A stretch of DNA of 64,000 bases from Dimorphilus gyrociliatus. Lineage: Eukaryota > Annelida > Polychaeta > Dinophilidae. The translations under genes were made by a program, and so were the position numbers. Every line of letters begins with the position of its first letter. The stretch's first letter is position 1. Under the pieces are notes generated by a model that did no database searches, had not been told where the DNA came from, and was given only the letters and a program-made list of their open reading frames with translations. Location of the stretch: the NCBI GenBank assembly GCA_904063045.1, contig CAJFCJ010000006.1:3922408-3986407 (forward strand), in the 5' to 3' direction. Shown piece after piece: positions 54,206 through 64,000 of this stretch.

Positions 54206-54677
54206 TTAACGTACTACTAAAGTTTCTCTATCTTCTACTTTATCCTCGGGAATTGTCCATGTCTCCTGACGTTCTTCGTCCATTGTCATTAGAATCCTAT
54301 TCTCATGATCACTAATGAAAGCTGCTACTGTATACATATCTAAAGACGCCTCTTGATCATGTATATAATCTACAGTTAAGTATGTAAGTAATTAAAGAAA
54401 AATATATTTTTTGCAACACACCATTCCCAATCAACTCAATGAGAAAATTTAAATCCGCTTCTTTAGGTTCATTGTTAAGCCACTTCCACAATTCAACCTC
54501 CAGTGCATCTACACAGGATACGCTCGCAGAATTGGGTTTTAAGAAAGAGGTTCGAGACAATTCTAGTGGAAATACCGATTTCTTTAGAGGGAGCGTAGGT
54601 TTATCCAATCCATAGTAGAAATTAGAACTAACATCATTGTCAACTTCACAGCCCAATGTTTTTTTAGTCTTAGACAT
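54206..54677 (-). CDS. Unrecognised small conserved-looking protein
   Basis: Two exons (54677 to about 54423, and about 54361-54206) join in phase (AAT G|AT TAT) to give about 136 residues. I do not recognise the family. The N-terminal half is Ser/Leu-rich (GLDKPTLPLKKSVFPLELSR). The second half, VELWKWLNNEPKEADLNFLI and ELIGNGDYIHDQEASLDMYT, then DEERQETWTIPEDKVEDRET, looks like a small folded acidic domain and ends LVVR. No signal peptide or membrane segment. Splice sites are good (GTGTGT donor, CTGTAG acceptor) and codon use resembles the neighbours, so it is likely a real gene. Confidence 0.6.
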
Positions 54678-56639
54678 TTACGAGATGATAAAGTTTTGAA
54701 AATTTTGTCACGTAGTCAGGATGTATTGAAAATTTTAAGCTGTGTTTATAAACATAATAATTATTTATGCTTATAAATGAAATGTGTAAATTATTCATAA
54801 ATTAATTCTTATCATGTAAAACAGGGGTCTTAATATTTATATGAGTGTTTGCTAAATCGATAACTATTTAGCCTATGTTGTCTGGTTCAATTGTTGAGTT
54901 AGATCGACCTAAATAAAAAGTATAGAATTGAGTAAACAATAAGGAAGAAGATTAAATCAAACTAGTTGAAGTATAAAGGGGAAATTGTCTTTTCTATCTA
55001 ACATGTATTTCTCTTAAAACTATATTCTCATCACTCGGTGCATTGTATAAATATAGTATAAAACTTATTTATAAACTAGTAACTCAGAAAATGCAATTAA
55101 GGTTTTTTTTGTAGGAAGGTAGGCGGGAGAGGGAAATTGCAAAGTACCGTATAAAAATGTTTAGGCATCAAAGCTTTGCCAGAAATAAAAACAAATGATT
55201 CATTTCCCATGTATTGCTTCTTGTTTTTTCTTAAAAAGGACCAAATTATTAAACAATTTATAAGGTTGATTTTTTGCTAGACGCAAGATTTTTTTTTGCA
55301 TTATCCAAAGATTATAAAAAGCAGAATTTTACTTTAGCTGAAGCTAAATTAGCTCGGTGCTAGATTATGATAGGCTAGGGCTCTGTATGTTGCGAATGCG
55401 CGTGTGTAGTATATTTGTAAAAGATAAGTTTTAAGGCTGGAGTAAGTACGGGTTCGTACCAGCATCCATTACCTATAAATAACGAAATAGGCAAAACTTT
55501 ATATCTTGTTGATATAATAGTCTATTTTACAATATATATAATCTATGATTATATACCTGAAATTTTGAACGTAATACTTTTAAAGCAGACAATATACATA
55601 TTGTAAAATACTTTATATTTATATGGATATACAATACAAAAGTGTATGAATGTATATGTAGTCACTAAAGCTTTTATTCTTCAATGGATTAGACTTAGGT
55701 AAAAACATTTTTAAATACCCTTATGAAAGAAACTGTCTCTTGGTTTCAAGATATTTTTGATATTATATATATCTTTTATCTTCTAGCCAAGTTGAAATTT
55801 AATACATCGGTTTATATAATTGTTTAATCAGATTTTCTTATTATAATTGTCTCAATTTTCTTTTCCTATTTTTCTATAAAGCTTTAAAGCGAACATTCCA
55901 TTAATTGTAGTTATAATTGACAATTTGGATTAATTAAGTTGTACTAATTCTACAGTGTTTAAATATATACACGCATTTCGATATAAACTGACGAATCAAG
56001 CACAACTCCGGAAAAACAACACACTTTTTATATTCTCTCTCGCGTACCCCTCTCGTCTGCTAATAGATGCTCTACAATTCATCTTTTCATTTATAATTTG
56101 ATAACAAACAACATTGGATTATAACGTACAATGTTCTGGTAATGCGTTATATTTTTATTTAATAGTATTCGTATCATATATACAGTATTAGTATATACAT
56201 ATATATATATAAATGCATAAAACTATTTGTACGTACAGATTATTACGCGTATTAATTCTTTATATTCTGGAAAACAGCAATTATCATTATTTACTGTTGG
56301 GAAAGTCTGATTGATCTCGTCACTGGACTGAAGGAATACAATGAAATATACATATTAATCTATTTAATGAAATTGTACACAGATAAAGGAGAAATATAAC
56401 CATTCGAACAACTAAGAAAAAACTGAAAAAACTGAAATAGATAGAGTAAAAAAAGACAGAGGGGAAGAAACGTTCGAGGGAGAGATATACTTAAAAGAAG
56501 AGAAAGAGAAACTGAAGGAAACAGAGAGTCAGAGATATATAGATAGATAGGCAGAGCGAGAGAGAGAGAAGGTGAAAGCGAAAGCGAAGGGAAGAAAAGA
56601 TAGATATATTTATAGTAGAAGAGTAGTAGCTAATGAAGA
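54678..56639. other. Intergenic / 5' UTR with purine-rich tract
   Basis: About 2 kb without a gene. Left part is promoter of the small minus-strand gene. (TA)n pieces occur near 56181-56212. From about 56414 to 56617 the plus strand is strongly purine-rich, with GAGA blocks (for example around 56548-56565), and it directly precedes the ATG at 56640, so it is probably 5' UTR or a GAGA-type core promoter. No coding signal was seen. Confidence 0.5.
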
Positions 56640-56902
56640 ATGTCGTGCTCTTGTGCGAAAAAACTGTCCAGATCTCATAAAGGTGAATTTATATTATAAA
56701 ATTTATCATTCGAATAACGATTTATATAAAAAATTGTATAAATTCTGATATAAAAGAAAATCTCAAGTAATCAAAATCGAAAATAGGATAGCTCCATTCA
56801 ATATAGAAAATAGAGTGAAATTGTAATGCTTCTGATCTAATTAATCTGGTTATATAATAAGTGTTAGCATATATAAATATATAAATACACTATACTCGTA
56901 TA

Positions 56903-56938
<36 letters not shown>

Positions 56939-59900
56939 TATTCAATATAATATCTTTAAATATGACAACAACAAATCCAAAACCTGTTAAATTAAAGAAT
57001 CCGATTACTTTGTTCTAAAATTATTCTCGAATATTTTTTTTCCATGTGTAAAACTTCGTATAATAGCCAATAGGCTCGAATCGTAATTCAATATTTGTAT
57101 AGGAGAACTATGTTTATGATGAGTATAATTTTTTTTTTATAATTTAGACCGCACCCGGCGACCTACATCTAAACTGAAAGTTTAAAAAAAATATAATAAA
57201 ATCATCAAATTCCCCCCTCCCCCCTCTTGTTTGTATATGTTGAATTCTCTCTCACTCTATCTCTCTCTGTCTCTCTCACTCTATATATATATATTGTATA
57301 TAAATATATATATTAGATATGTTTAAAAGCTAACAGCGTAGAAAAATATCAGATATTTTTGTAATAAAAAAAAATTTATGTAATAATATCACTAGTTGGT
57401 AAACTGGTATCACACTTAAGTAAAAAGGTAGGGGGAGAGGGGGTATTAATATATATAGCACGTTTTACTCTTCATCGTCTGTTACGTAAATTATATATTT
57501 GGTAGTTGTAAAAAAAAAAAAATTGCATTTTTTTTTAGTGTTAGGTTTTTTTTTGAGTTAAACCGCTACAGGTAGAAGCGGCGAGTTAAATTTATATCGT
57601 CGACCAGGCCTTGTTGGCACGAAAAGCCAAAAGTGGCCTGCATTCGTAATTAAATACAAGACATTGTTCACTCTTCAGACTGGCCGCGTCCTCTACCAAG
57701 TGCTGAATTTCAACGATTGAGAGATATCATAGACATTTCTCTGCACGGATACGATCTTGAAGATAGTGGGTACGAAGCTGCCGAAAACTTTCTTAACATG
57801 GCGGATAACTCTGTTGTTGAAGAAAACTTAGTTGGTTCGGGTCAGAATGAAGGTGAGAATGGAGATGACCATGTAAAGTTAACTAGGTCGGAAAGTCTTG
57901 ATAGCCCAAAATCAGACGACGAGGGTTTAGGTGTCGAGAAAAAGGAGGTTACAGATAACAATTCCGATGAAGTAGAAGAGGAATCACCTAATCCTTCGTC
58001 TACACTTGACGCTGAATCGCCAGTGCCAGAGGCTGAAAACTCTTGCGAAAGAGACGAAGTAGATTTGGAAGAAACTGGAAATGATAATGAAAATTCCAAT
58101 GTTGAGCTAGAGTCTGAAAATGTAGAAGAGAACCTCAACGAATCACTCAATTCTGACGATAGGGTTGAAGAGGAGGATGAAGTTAACAAGCAGGAGGAAT
58201 CTAATGAACCAAATAACCTAGAATCTTCCCCAACAAGAAAGTCTTCAGTATCATCAAGAGACAGTAAAGAAGCTTCAGACATGGAAGATAATAACGTCTC
58301 TAATCAAAGTAACGAGCCAATTATGGCAAGTGTAAACGAAGGTGAGTGTGAAATATCTCAGCAAGAGCATATTGAAAGCTTGGAGACAACTCCCAACGAC
58401 GAAGAAGAGCAATCGGAGTGTGATAGTCGATTTACAAGGGAATTATCTTGCATATCCGAAAAAGAGGATGAGATGAACGTAGAACAAATAACAGAGGCTA
58501 AGGACAACGCCCCAGCAGATAACGAAGAAAATGTTGTAGAAGAAAATATAACGGAAACGTTAGCCGAAAATGTCGAAAGCATTATGCTTAATTCAACACA
58601 AGAAGAGGATGGTAAACCTGTAGAGGAAACGATGAACGAGTTAAATATTGAGCAGGTGGAAGCAGCAATGATCCACGAAACGTGTTCGGAAAATGGCGAT
58701 GAATCAACAGATGTGGAGGTTAACTTACCGATCAAATACGAAAGCGATACACAATTACAATGGGCGATGGAGATTCTCCTGGGAAAATCACTGCCTGTAC
58801 TAGACACTAGCTATAGTAAGTATAGATTAAAACAGTAAAAATATAACATCTATGTGTTATCAAATAATTAAGTAAAATCCTAAAGAACACAAAATTTTCT
58901 TTCGCACTTCAACAATCTAAGCTGAATTGTCAATTGCAAGGGCCCTCTGTATTTTCAAACTAGGCCAAACTTTTTTTTCTCCTTTTCCTTACCTAAACTA
59001 AAGAAAAATGATTGATTCACCCCTTGTAAACATTCATAGTTCTATTGATGAATTATTTACCTTTCAGGCTGCTAACAGGTCGTATATATGTATGAATTCT
59101 TTTGTTTAGAAATCTCAGCATACTTTATTTTACAGGTATCTCTATAGAGTAATTTATATCTATAAATATATATAAATTTATATATATATATATATATATA
59201 TATACAGTATATATGCTTTTATATAGATACGAGTACTTTATGTAGAAATCTCTACTATCATCCAACATTTAAGATATAGTCCATCAATATTTGTATTTAT
59301 TTATTTATTTGTGCAAATTCTCAGCCTTGTATAAAAATATATAGCATATGCGCGGATGTATGCATACAGATAATATATACTAATAAACGCACGTAAGTTT
59401 TTTTTTAACCGACCCTTTTAAAATCGATAAAGAGGCCTAGACATATTCGAATTGCCTATAGTCCTACAAGTACTACGATCTTGGTTAAATTTTCGCTTAT
59501 CGGCCGTGTTTACTGAATAAACTTTTTAGCTTTTAATTTTATTAAAACTTTTGACCTTTACCAGCTGCTAAAAAGTGTAATTAAGTATTGTTTGATTTGA
59601 TAGATAAAAGGGTAAAGAATTCAGGTAAGTATAGAATTTTCCCGGAGAAGGAAACTGTACTTTAAATTATTTTTTTCATATTTAAAAAACATTTTAATAC
59701 GTGATTATCTTATTTAACGAAAAAAAGTCGTATTGACAAAAGCTTTCGAGACGAAGAGCCTCAACAAATAAGCTATCAGTTTATTACGCGCAAAGCAAAT
59801 ATATATATACTGCATAACTATTTATATGAAATTGTAATAGTTGTCTATTTATTTTCTTTTTAAAAAGGATCTATAAGGAATGAATTAGAGAGTTTTTATA

Positions 59901-60315
59901 CACCTGTTAAGAGCTATACGATTAAAAGAGGTCAAGGAATAGTTGAAGAACCAACAGAAGCAATTGAGGAGCAAGTTGTTCAAGCGGAAGTGAATTTGGG
60001 AAATGAGAGCACTCCGTTGAATTCTAATCTAGATAGAAATTTGAATGGGGATAACGGCTTACTTAATAATTCGGGTGTAGACGACTTAGACGATACAATT
60101 CTCTCCGATGGATCAGAAGGAGTGAAAGAGAGGGAACCTTTGCCCGAGGTATACAATAAAATTAGATTAAGAAAATATTCCTAAAGTCTAATCTTTTACC
60201 GGCTATCACTCTTATATTATATGATATCTTTTTTTAGATTTTATCCCCTAAATCTCCAAGGAAACGTTTTTCACTTCGCCATTTGTTAACGTGCAGTCGA
60301 GCTGCCGACGATTGA
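56640..60315 (+). CDS. Unrecognised acidic, probably disordered protein
   Basis: I do not recognise this protein. Four exons are supported by phase: 56640-56682 (MSCSCAKKLSRSHK), about 57679-58815, about 59868-60149, and about 60238-60315. Exon 2 starts DWPRPLPSAEFQRLRDIIDI and then becomes extremely acidic (Glu/Asp/Ser/Asn-rich) for about 340 residues, with scattered casein-kinase-like sites. Exon 3 continues SIRNELESFYTPVKSYTIKR. The last exon ends LSPKSPRKRFSLRHLLTCSR AADD, a basic Ser/Pro-rich tail. The cysteine pair at the N-terminus (MSCSC) could be lipidated. Structured parts seem limited to the two ends; the core is likely disordered. The acidic core itself is only weak evidence of identity, but the short terminal exons with good splice sites show a true gene. 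Confidence 0.65.
56904..56934. repeat. (TA)n microsatellite in intron 1 of the acidic gene
   Basis: The longest uninterrupted TA run in the window, about 15 units. Intronic, no coding role. Confidence 0.85.
57562..57640 (+). other. Two adjacent stem-loops in intron 1 of the acidic gene
   Basis: A GC-rich island in otherwise AT-rich intron, ending about 40 bp before exon 2. Hairpin 1: CCGCT with AGCGG, loop ACAGGTAGA, flanked by the direct repeat GAGTTAAA. Hairpin 2 (57605-57640): outer stem CAGGCC/GGCCTG and inner stem TTGGC/GCCAA around the loop ACGAAAA, with a small internal loop. Function unknown; could be a splicing regulator or structured RNA. Confidence 0.5.
59160..59216. repeat. TA-rich microsatellite with ACAGTA interruption
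   Basis: TA repeat inside an intron of the acidic gene, with the interruption TATATACAGTATATA, one of many such TACAGTA/TACTGTA interruptions in the window. Confidence 0.75.
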
Positions 60316-62062
60316 CCAAAGTGACGACAACTTGACTTTTTACAAAAAAAAAAACGTGCTTTACAACCTTTTGCCATAAAAGTATATTTTTTAGCTCTTT
60401 TAAGACATGAAACTTGCAGATAGTTAGCTACTACTAAAAAAAACTTACTTTTTATGCTTTCTTCTCATTTGTTAAACAAACAAATAGGACAGAAATCCTT
60501 ATAATTGTACATAATATTATATAAATATATAATAATTGGGGATGGAAGCTTCCTTGTTTTATCCACGCATTGCAAACTCTGATTTTCGTCTTAGACTTTA
60601 TAAAGTTATCATTAACTTGCTAATGAATCATTATTAAGCAAAAGCAGGCCTCTTTCTGCCTTCGTCTTCTTATCATTAAGCGAGCTGAGGCCAGCAAAAT
60701 AATTATTTATAATGACAAGTTATAATCCTGTCACGGGATAATACTTTTTATTCTTGAACTATTGTCTTTTACCCCAGCTATTATCCATAATATTTTAATT
60801 GCAAACATCTATATTACTACTCATTTTATTAATATATGAATTATCATAATTTTCAGAGATATATATTAATCGAAATTTACCTTTTGGGAGATCTATCCTG
60901 CGTAATAATGCACAGAACGAAAGCGATCTTAGCAGACTTATTCTAATTAGTCTTATATGTAAGTAAAATAAATATGGGGGATAAGAAGTTCATCAATTTT
61001 GCTGAAGGCTTTATACTAAAATTTAACCTTTTATGCTCTCATTTTTAATAGTTTATGACATTGGAAGAATATTAAATTGTTTTTTGTAAAATCTTTAAAA
61101 AAGAGGAAAATAATTCTGTTTTTTTTATCTGAAAATATAAGATTCAATGAATATCATAAATATTCATCAAATTATATATGAATGCTTAAGTTGCGTGCTT
61201 AATTATAGATAAGATACACGAGAAAAGCTTTCTGATTTACCATGATTAGGAAAGGCTTATCTCATAAATCTTGGGTAATTAACAAAAACGTCGCTTGTAA
61301 AGGTAAGCGCAAAAATGGATTAAGATATTTGTTTCTGGACGAAGAGTCCATTCAAGTATACAAAGCTCATCAATCATCTCAATAAGCTTTAAACTAAAAG
61401 AAAAACTGTAGTATGATATTAACAATTAACTAGGGAGTGATCCTAAATAAATATATGCATAACTTATATATTCTGTTTAAATATATGTATATATTTAATA
61501 TACTGACAATACATATATATATATATATAAAGCAATAGAAAGAAAGTGTTATTTATCTTAAAAAAAATATATTTATATGCTAAATGCTCTTTCATAAAGA
61601 ACATCTTTCTTGTTTGTAATTCAGTAGAGAAAAAATTTTCGTCTTTTCCCTTTATTTAAAATTACTTTCATAAGTTTACATTCAATATTTTGGTTGCACT
61701 TAACTAAACAACCTGCGTCACTTACGAGACAAGCAATTTCTTTGTGGGAATGTTGTTGAGACGTTTTCACTTTATCACAAGAAAGCAGTAGTGGCTATGT
61801 CCAATCCGTAAATAAATCGATATAAGATATTATCGTATAAGCTGAATTCTTATTTTCTTGATTAACAACTATATTATCCCAGAAAATTAGTTAAATATAG
61901 ATGAGATAATAGATGAGTAGTTAATAATACGTTTAAACCGAGAAATGAAGTATATTTGACAATCTGAATTGTCAAGAAAACATATATTCCTTACTTTTGT
62001 CGTTGTTATTGGCATTTATTGCTGGAAAATGTGTTCGATAAATGTCTTTGTCAAAATATTAA
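60316..62062. other. Intergenic, AT-rich, no gene seen
   Basis: About 1.75 kb between the acidic gene and the 3' end of the GPCR (convergent). It holds a TA run near 61514-61530 with ATACTGACAATACATATA beside it, and small hairpins such as TGGAC GAAGA GTCCA near 61337-61351. No open frame or RNA gene was supported. Confidence 0.55.
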
Positions 62063-63094
62063 TCATCTTCGACTGTATACAACAGTTTGCATTTCATGCG
62101 TATTAGTTGGCTTGGATTGAGTTAGAGGATGGAATTCGTCACGTCTTTTACAATTCTTACCAAATTTAACGTTAAAAAACCCATATAAAAATGGGTTTAT
62201 TGCGCTATTAAGTAAAGCCATAGTCTCCGCAAACGTTTGGACAGATTGTCCCACTTTACCTCCATTCCAAATTCGTAAATGATGTACAACAAAGTATGGT
62301 GTCCAGCAAGCGATAAAGGAAAATATAATGCAAATAGTCATCTTGATTGTTTTTACTTTAGCCCTTGTAATAGCCGCAACATGAGATGAGTTTTTCTTAA
62401 ATAAATTTGAACGCCCTTGATGCCATACGATTCTAACAACACTTGCGTAACAGAACGTAATGAAGAAAGCAGGTAAAATGAGAATATAACTCGTTAGAAA
62501 AGTGAAATATACTAAACGCTGCCAATGCGCTGTGTAGCCCTCGCTTTTGCATTCATAAAAAGTTATGTTGTTATCGGGATTAATTTTCTTCACTCTTACA
62601 AAAATGAAAAGCTGAGGAGCAGCAAATATGAATGCTAAAATCCAAGAGCATATAATCATTATTTTAGCGCGCTGTGTCGTATTACTCGGACTTAATGGAT
62701 GACAAATAGCCATATAACGGTCAAAACTCATACTGACAAGAATAAAAGTTGTAGAAGCAAGCGTTACTATTTGCAGATAAACGGAAATCCTACAGGCGAC
62801 GTCGCTGAATATCCAAGTGCGGTTGAATACAACAAATAATATTTCAACAGGCATAGTAACAAAGCAAACAGTCAAATCTCCGATAGCCAAGTTTAGAATG
62901 AATATATTAACTCGATAATTCAGCACTTTTCTCTTTATGCATGTTAGGACTGTTATTATACTAACATTTCCGAAGAATGATAAAGCCAATATTATTGAAA
63001 TTGTAGTAATGCTCTGGATAGTTGCTGAATCCCAATTTTTCGGATATCCAAGTGCCGTTATATTTGTTGAATTATTTTCCGTAATATTCATCAT
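62063..63094 (-). CDS. Class A peptide-type G protein-coupled receptor
   Basis: Intronless 343-residue rhodopsin-family GPCR. Seven hydrophobic segments are visible, with the class A hallmarks: NLAIGDLTVC (TM2 with the conserved Asp), DRYMAICHPLSP at the end of TM3, a TM3 cysteine in VACRISVYLQIV pairing with the loop-2 cysteine in FYECKSEG, CWTPYFVVHHL in TM6, and NSAINPFLYGFF (NPxxY variant NPFLY) in TM7. N-terminus has several N-glycosylation sites (NITENNSTNIT). The TM5-TM6 linker AITRAKVKTIKMTICII and the TM6 sequence resemble the vasopressin/oxytocin, GnRH/AKH and CCAP/NPS receptor cluster. The ligand cannot be told from sequence alone; a neuropeptide is likely. The second Met (start MMNI) makes the exact start trivial. 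Confidence 0.9.
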   Translation of the reverse strand: MMNITENNSTNITALGYPKNWDSATIQSITTISIILALSFFGNVSIITVLTCIKRKVLNYRVNIFILNLAIGDLTVCFVTMPVEILFVVFNRTWIFSDVACRISVYLQIVTLASTTFILVSMSFDRYMAICHPLSPSNTTQRAKIMIICSWILAFIFAAPQLFIFVRVKKINPDNNITFYECKSEGYTAHWQRLVYFTFLTSYILILPAFFITFCYASVVRIVWHQGRSNLFKKNSSHVAAITRAKVKTIKMTICIIFSFIACWTPYFVVHHLRIWNGGKVGQSVQTFAETMALLNSAINPFLYGFFNVKFGKNCKRRDEFHPLTQSKPTNTHEMQTVVYSRR

Positions 63095-64000
63095 CTATTT
63101 ATAGTTAAAACAAGTAGACTGAAAACACCTTGATACATGTAAATTAAATTATAGCAACGGCTTTAGTCTTCATCTTTTTTTATATATAAAGATGAAAAAC
63201 TGAAATAACATTTGGCTTTATATATTTTCTTTCTCTATGTCTACACCACTGAAGTTATTCTTGATCTAATATCCGATAAATCTCTTATTTTGAACATATG
63301 CAGACACAAACTCACCTTTTTGTGCGCTCTTTCCCTCCTTCGACAACGTAATAAGTGGAGACGCTCTTCGCTAGGTGTCTCTGCCTTGCCTAGGTTGTCA
63401 TTTGCAAAACAATTGGGTATTATTAAAATTAAACGACAACTCTACGATTCTATGACTGTATTTTTTCGAGTAAAGAAAAAATCAATTGGTAGAATCTATA
63501 AAATAGCAAATGACACTGGATTTGAGGAAAGTTGATTGGACGTTACACTATCTAATGAAACACGAAATATATTTCGGATTCAGGTCATACTATTCATTGC
63601 AACATCAACACTTTAAAGTACACCAGAATTACTTCCTCAAACTAGCCGGTTGTTCTTGCCTATGTGGATCGCAGGCGGAATCCAAATCGTAATATGAATA
63701 AAGGCCGTGTGGCTCTCTCTTCGGTTGATAGGATGAAGTTTGCTTAGCTGATTCGGTTTTAGCTGTTTTGAATTAATGAGGAATCCTTATTATTTTAATA
63801 ACAAGTAGCTTTCTTTAAAAAAATGCGATAATCTGATATCTAGCGTAATTGCCATTTTCCACCGCAACAATTTATCATTTAAATAGACAAAGAGCTAGCA
63901 TTGTAATCAATAAAATATTTATATGCTATTTTCATAATTATTCTTCATAAAAAACACAAACTTTTCTGGGCTGCATTTGCAGTTTTCACAGATTGGGCTG
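63095..64000. other. GPCR upstream region, right edge of window
   Basis: About 900 bp upstream of the GPCR. Open frames at 63212-63535 and 63510-63692 show no family resemblance and I do not call them. The last bases are richer in GC and might begin the exon of a further gene, but there is too little to decide. Confidence 0.45.

Noticed and set aside
55430-55475. GGGTTCGTACCAGC, tRNA T-loop-like stretch
   Set aside because: No matching D-loop, anticodon stem or acceptor stem could be folded around it.
57842-58807. Long minus-strand open frames opposite the acidic gene (Ser-rich translations)
   Set aside because: They are mirror frames of an exon whose GAA/GAT/AAT codons rarely give stops on the other strand. 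The plus-strand frame has matching splice phases and continues into further exons.
61337-61351. TGGAC GAAGA GTCCA hairpin, considered as part of a ribozyme
   Set aside because: The CUGAUGA and GAAA core of a hammerhead is not in place nearby; a 5-bp hairpin alone is expected by chance.
63212-63692. Two overlapping open frames at the right edge
   Set aside because: Translations show no recognisable domain and the first begins at a non-ATG codon; likely chance frames upstream of the GPCR.

Overview
The window is nuclear DNA of a bilaterian animal. Most genes are split by many short introns, typically about 45-80 bp with GT..AG ends. Intergenic DNA is very AT-rich and full of (TA)n microsatellites, while coding exons match conserved animal families: Staufen, CLOCK, arfaptin, supervillin, ASB, tetraspanin, SAFB and motile-cilium proteins. 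Compact genes, short 3' UTRs and the gene set suggest a small-genome invertebrate, perhaps a lophotrochozoan. That placement is inference and I cannot name the species. I saw no rRNA, tRNA, CRISPR array or intact transposon.

Layout, left to right. 0-8.3 kb: staufen (-), RMC1 (+), SLC66A2 (-) and NME6 (+), forming two divergent pairs. 8.9-13.1 kb: a CLOCK bHLH-PAS gene (+) that carries a complete FkbM-type methyltransferase gene inside one intron. 13.1-16 kb: TIMM10B (-) tail-to-tail with CLOCK, then arfaptin (+). 17-22.1 kb: a cysteine-rich single-pass membrane protein, an ISOC1-like hydrolase, a claudin/PMP22-like protein (-) and an RJL-type small GTPase without the J domain. 22.2-26.2 kb: SAFB-like SAP/RRM protein. 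27-33.3 kb: CFAP206 (-), tetraspanin (-), ASB-type ankyrin/SOCS protein (+). 33.6-40.6 kb: supervillin (-). 42.3-51.5 kb: a CDK1/2-like kinase (-), IFT54/TRAF3IP1 (+) and an ODAD1/CCDC63-like outer-arm docking protein (+). 52.9-60.3 kb: a NUDT18-like protein with a degraded Nudix box (-), an unrecognised small gene (-) and an acidic unrecognised gene (+). 62-63.1 kb: an intronless class A neuropeptide-type GPCR (-).

Functional themes. Three clear cilium genes (CFAP206, IFT54, ODAD1-like) and the RJL GTPase each have an RFX X-box-like element about 90-150 bp upstream of the start, pointing to a shared ciliogenic control. RMC1 and SLC66A2 act on late endosomes and lysosomes, and an E-box resembling a CLEAR element lies in the staufen/RMC1 divergent promoter. 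Splice coordinates below were worked out by eye from GT/AG sites, reading phase and family similarity. Treat them as accurate to a base or two; where I could not resolve a junction I say so.
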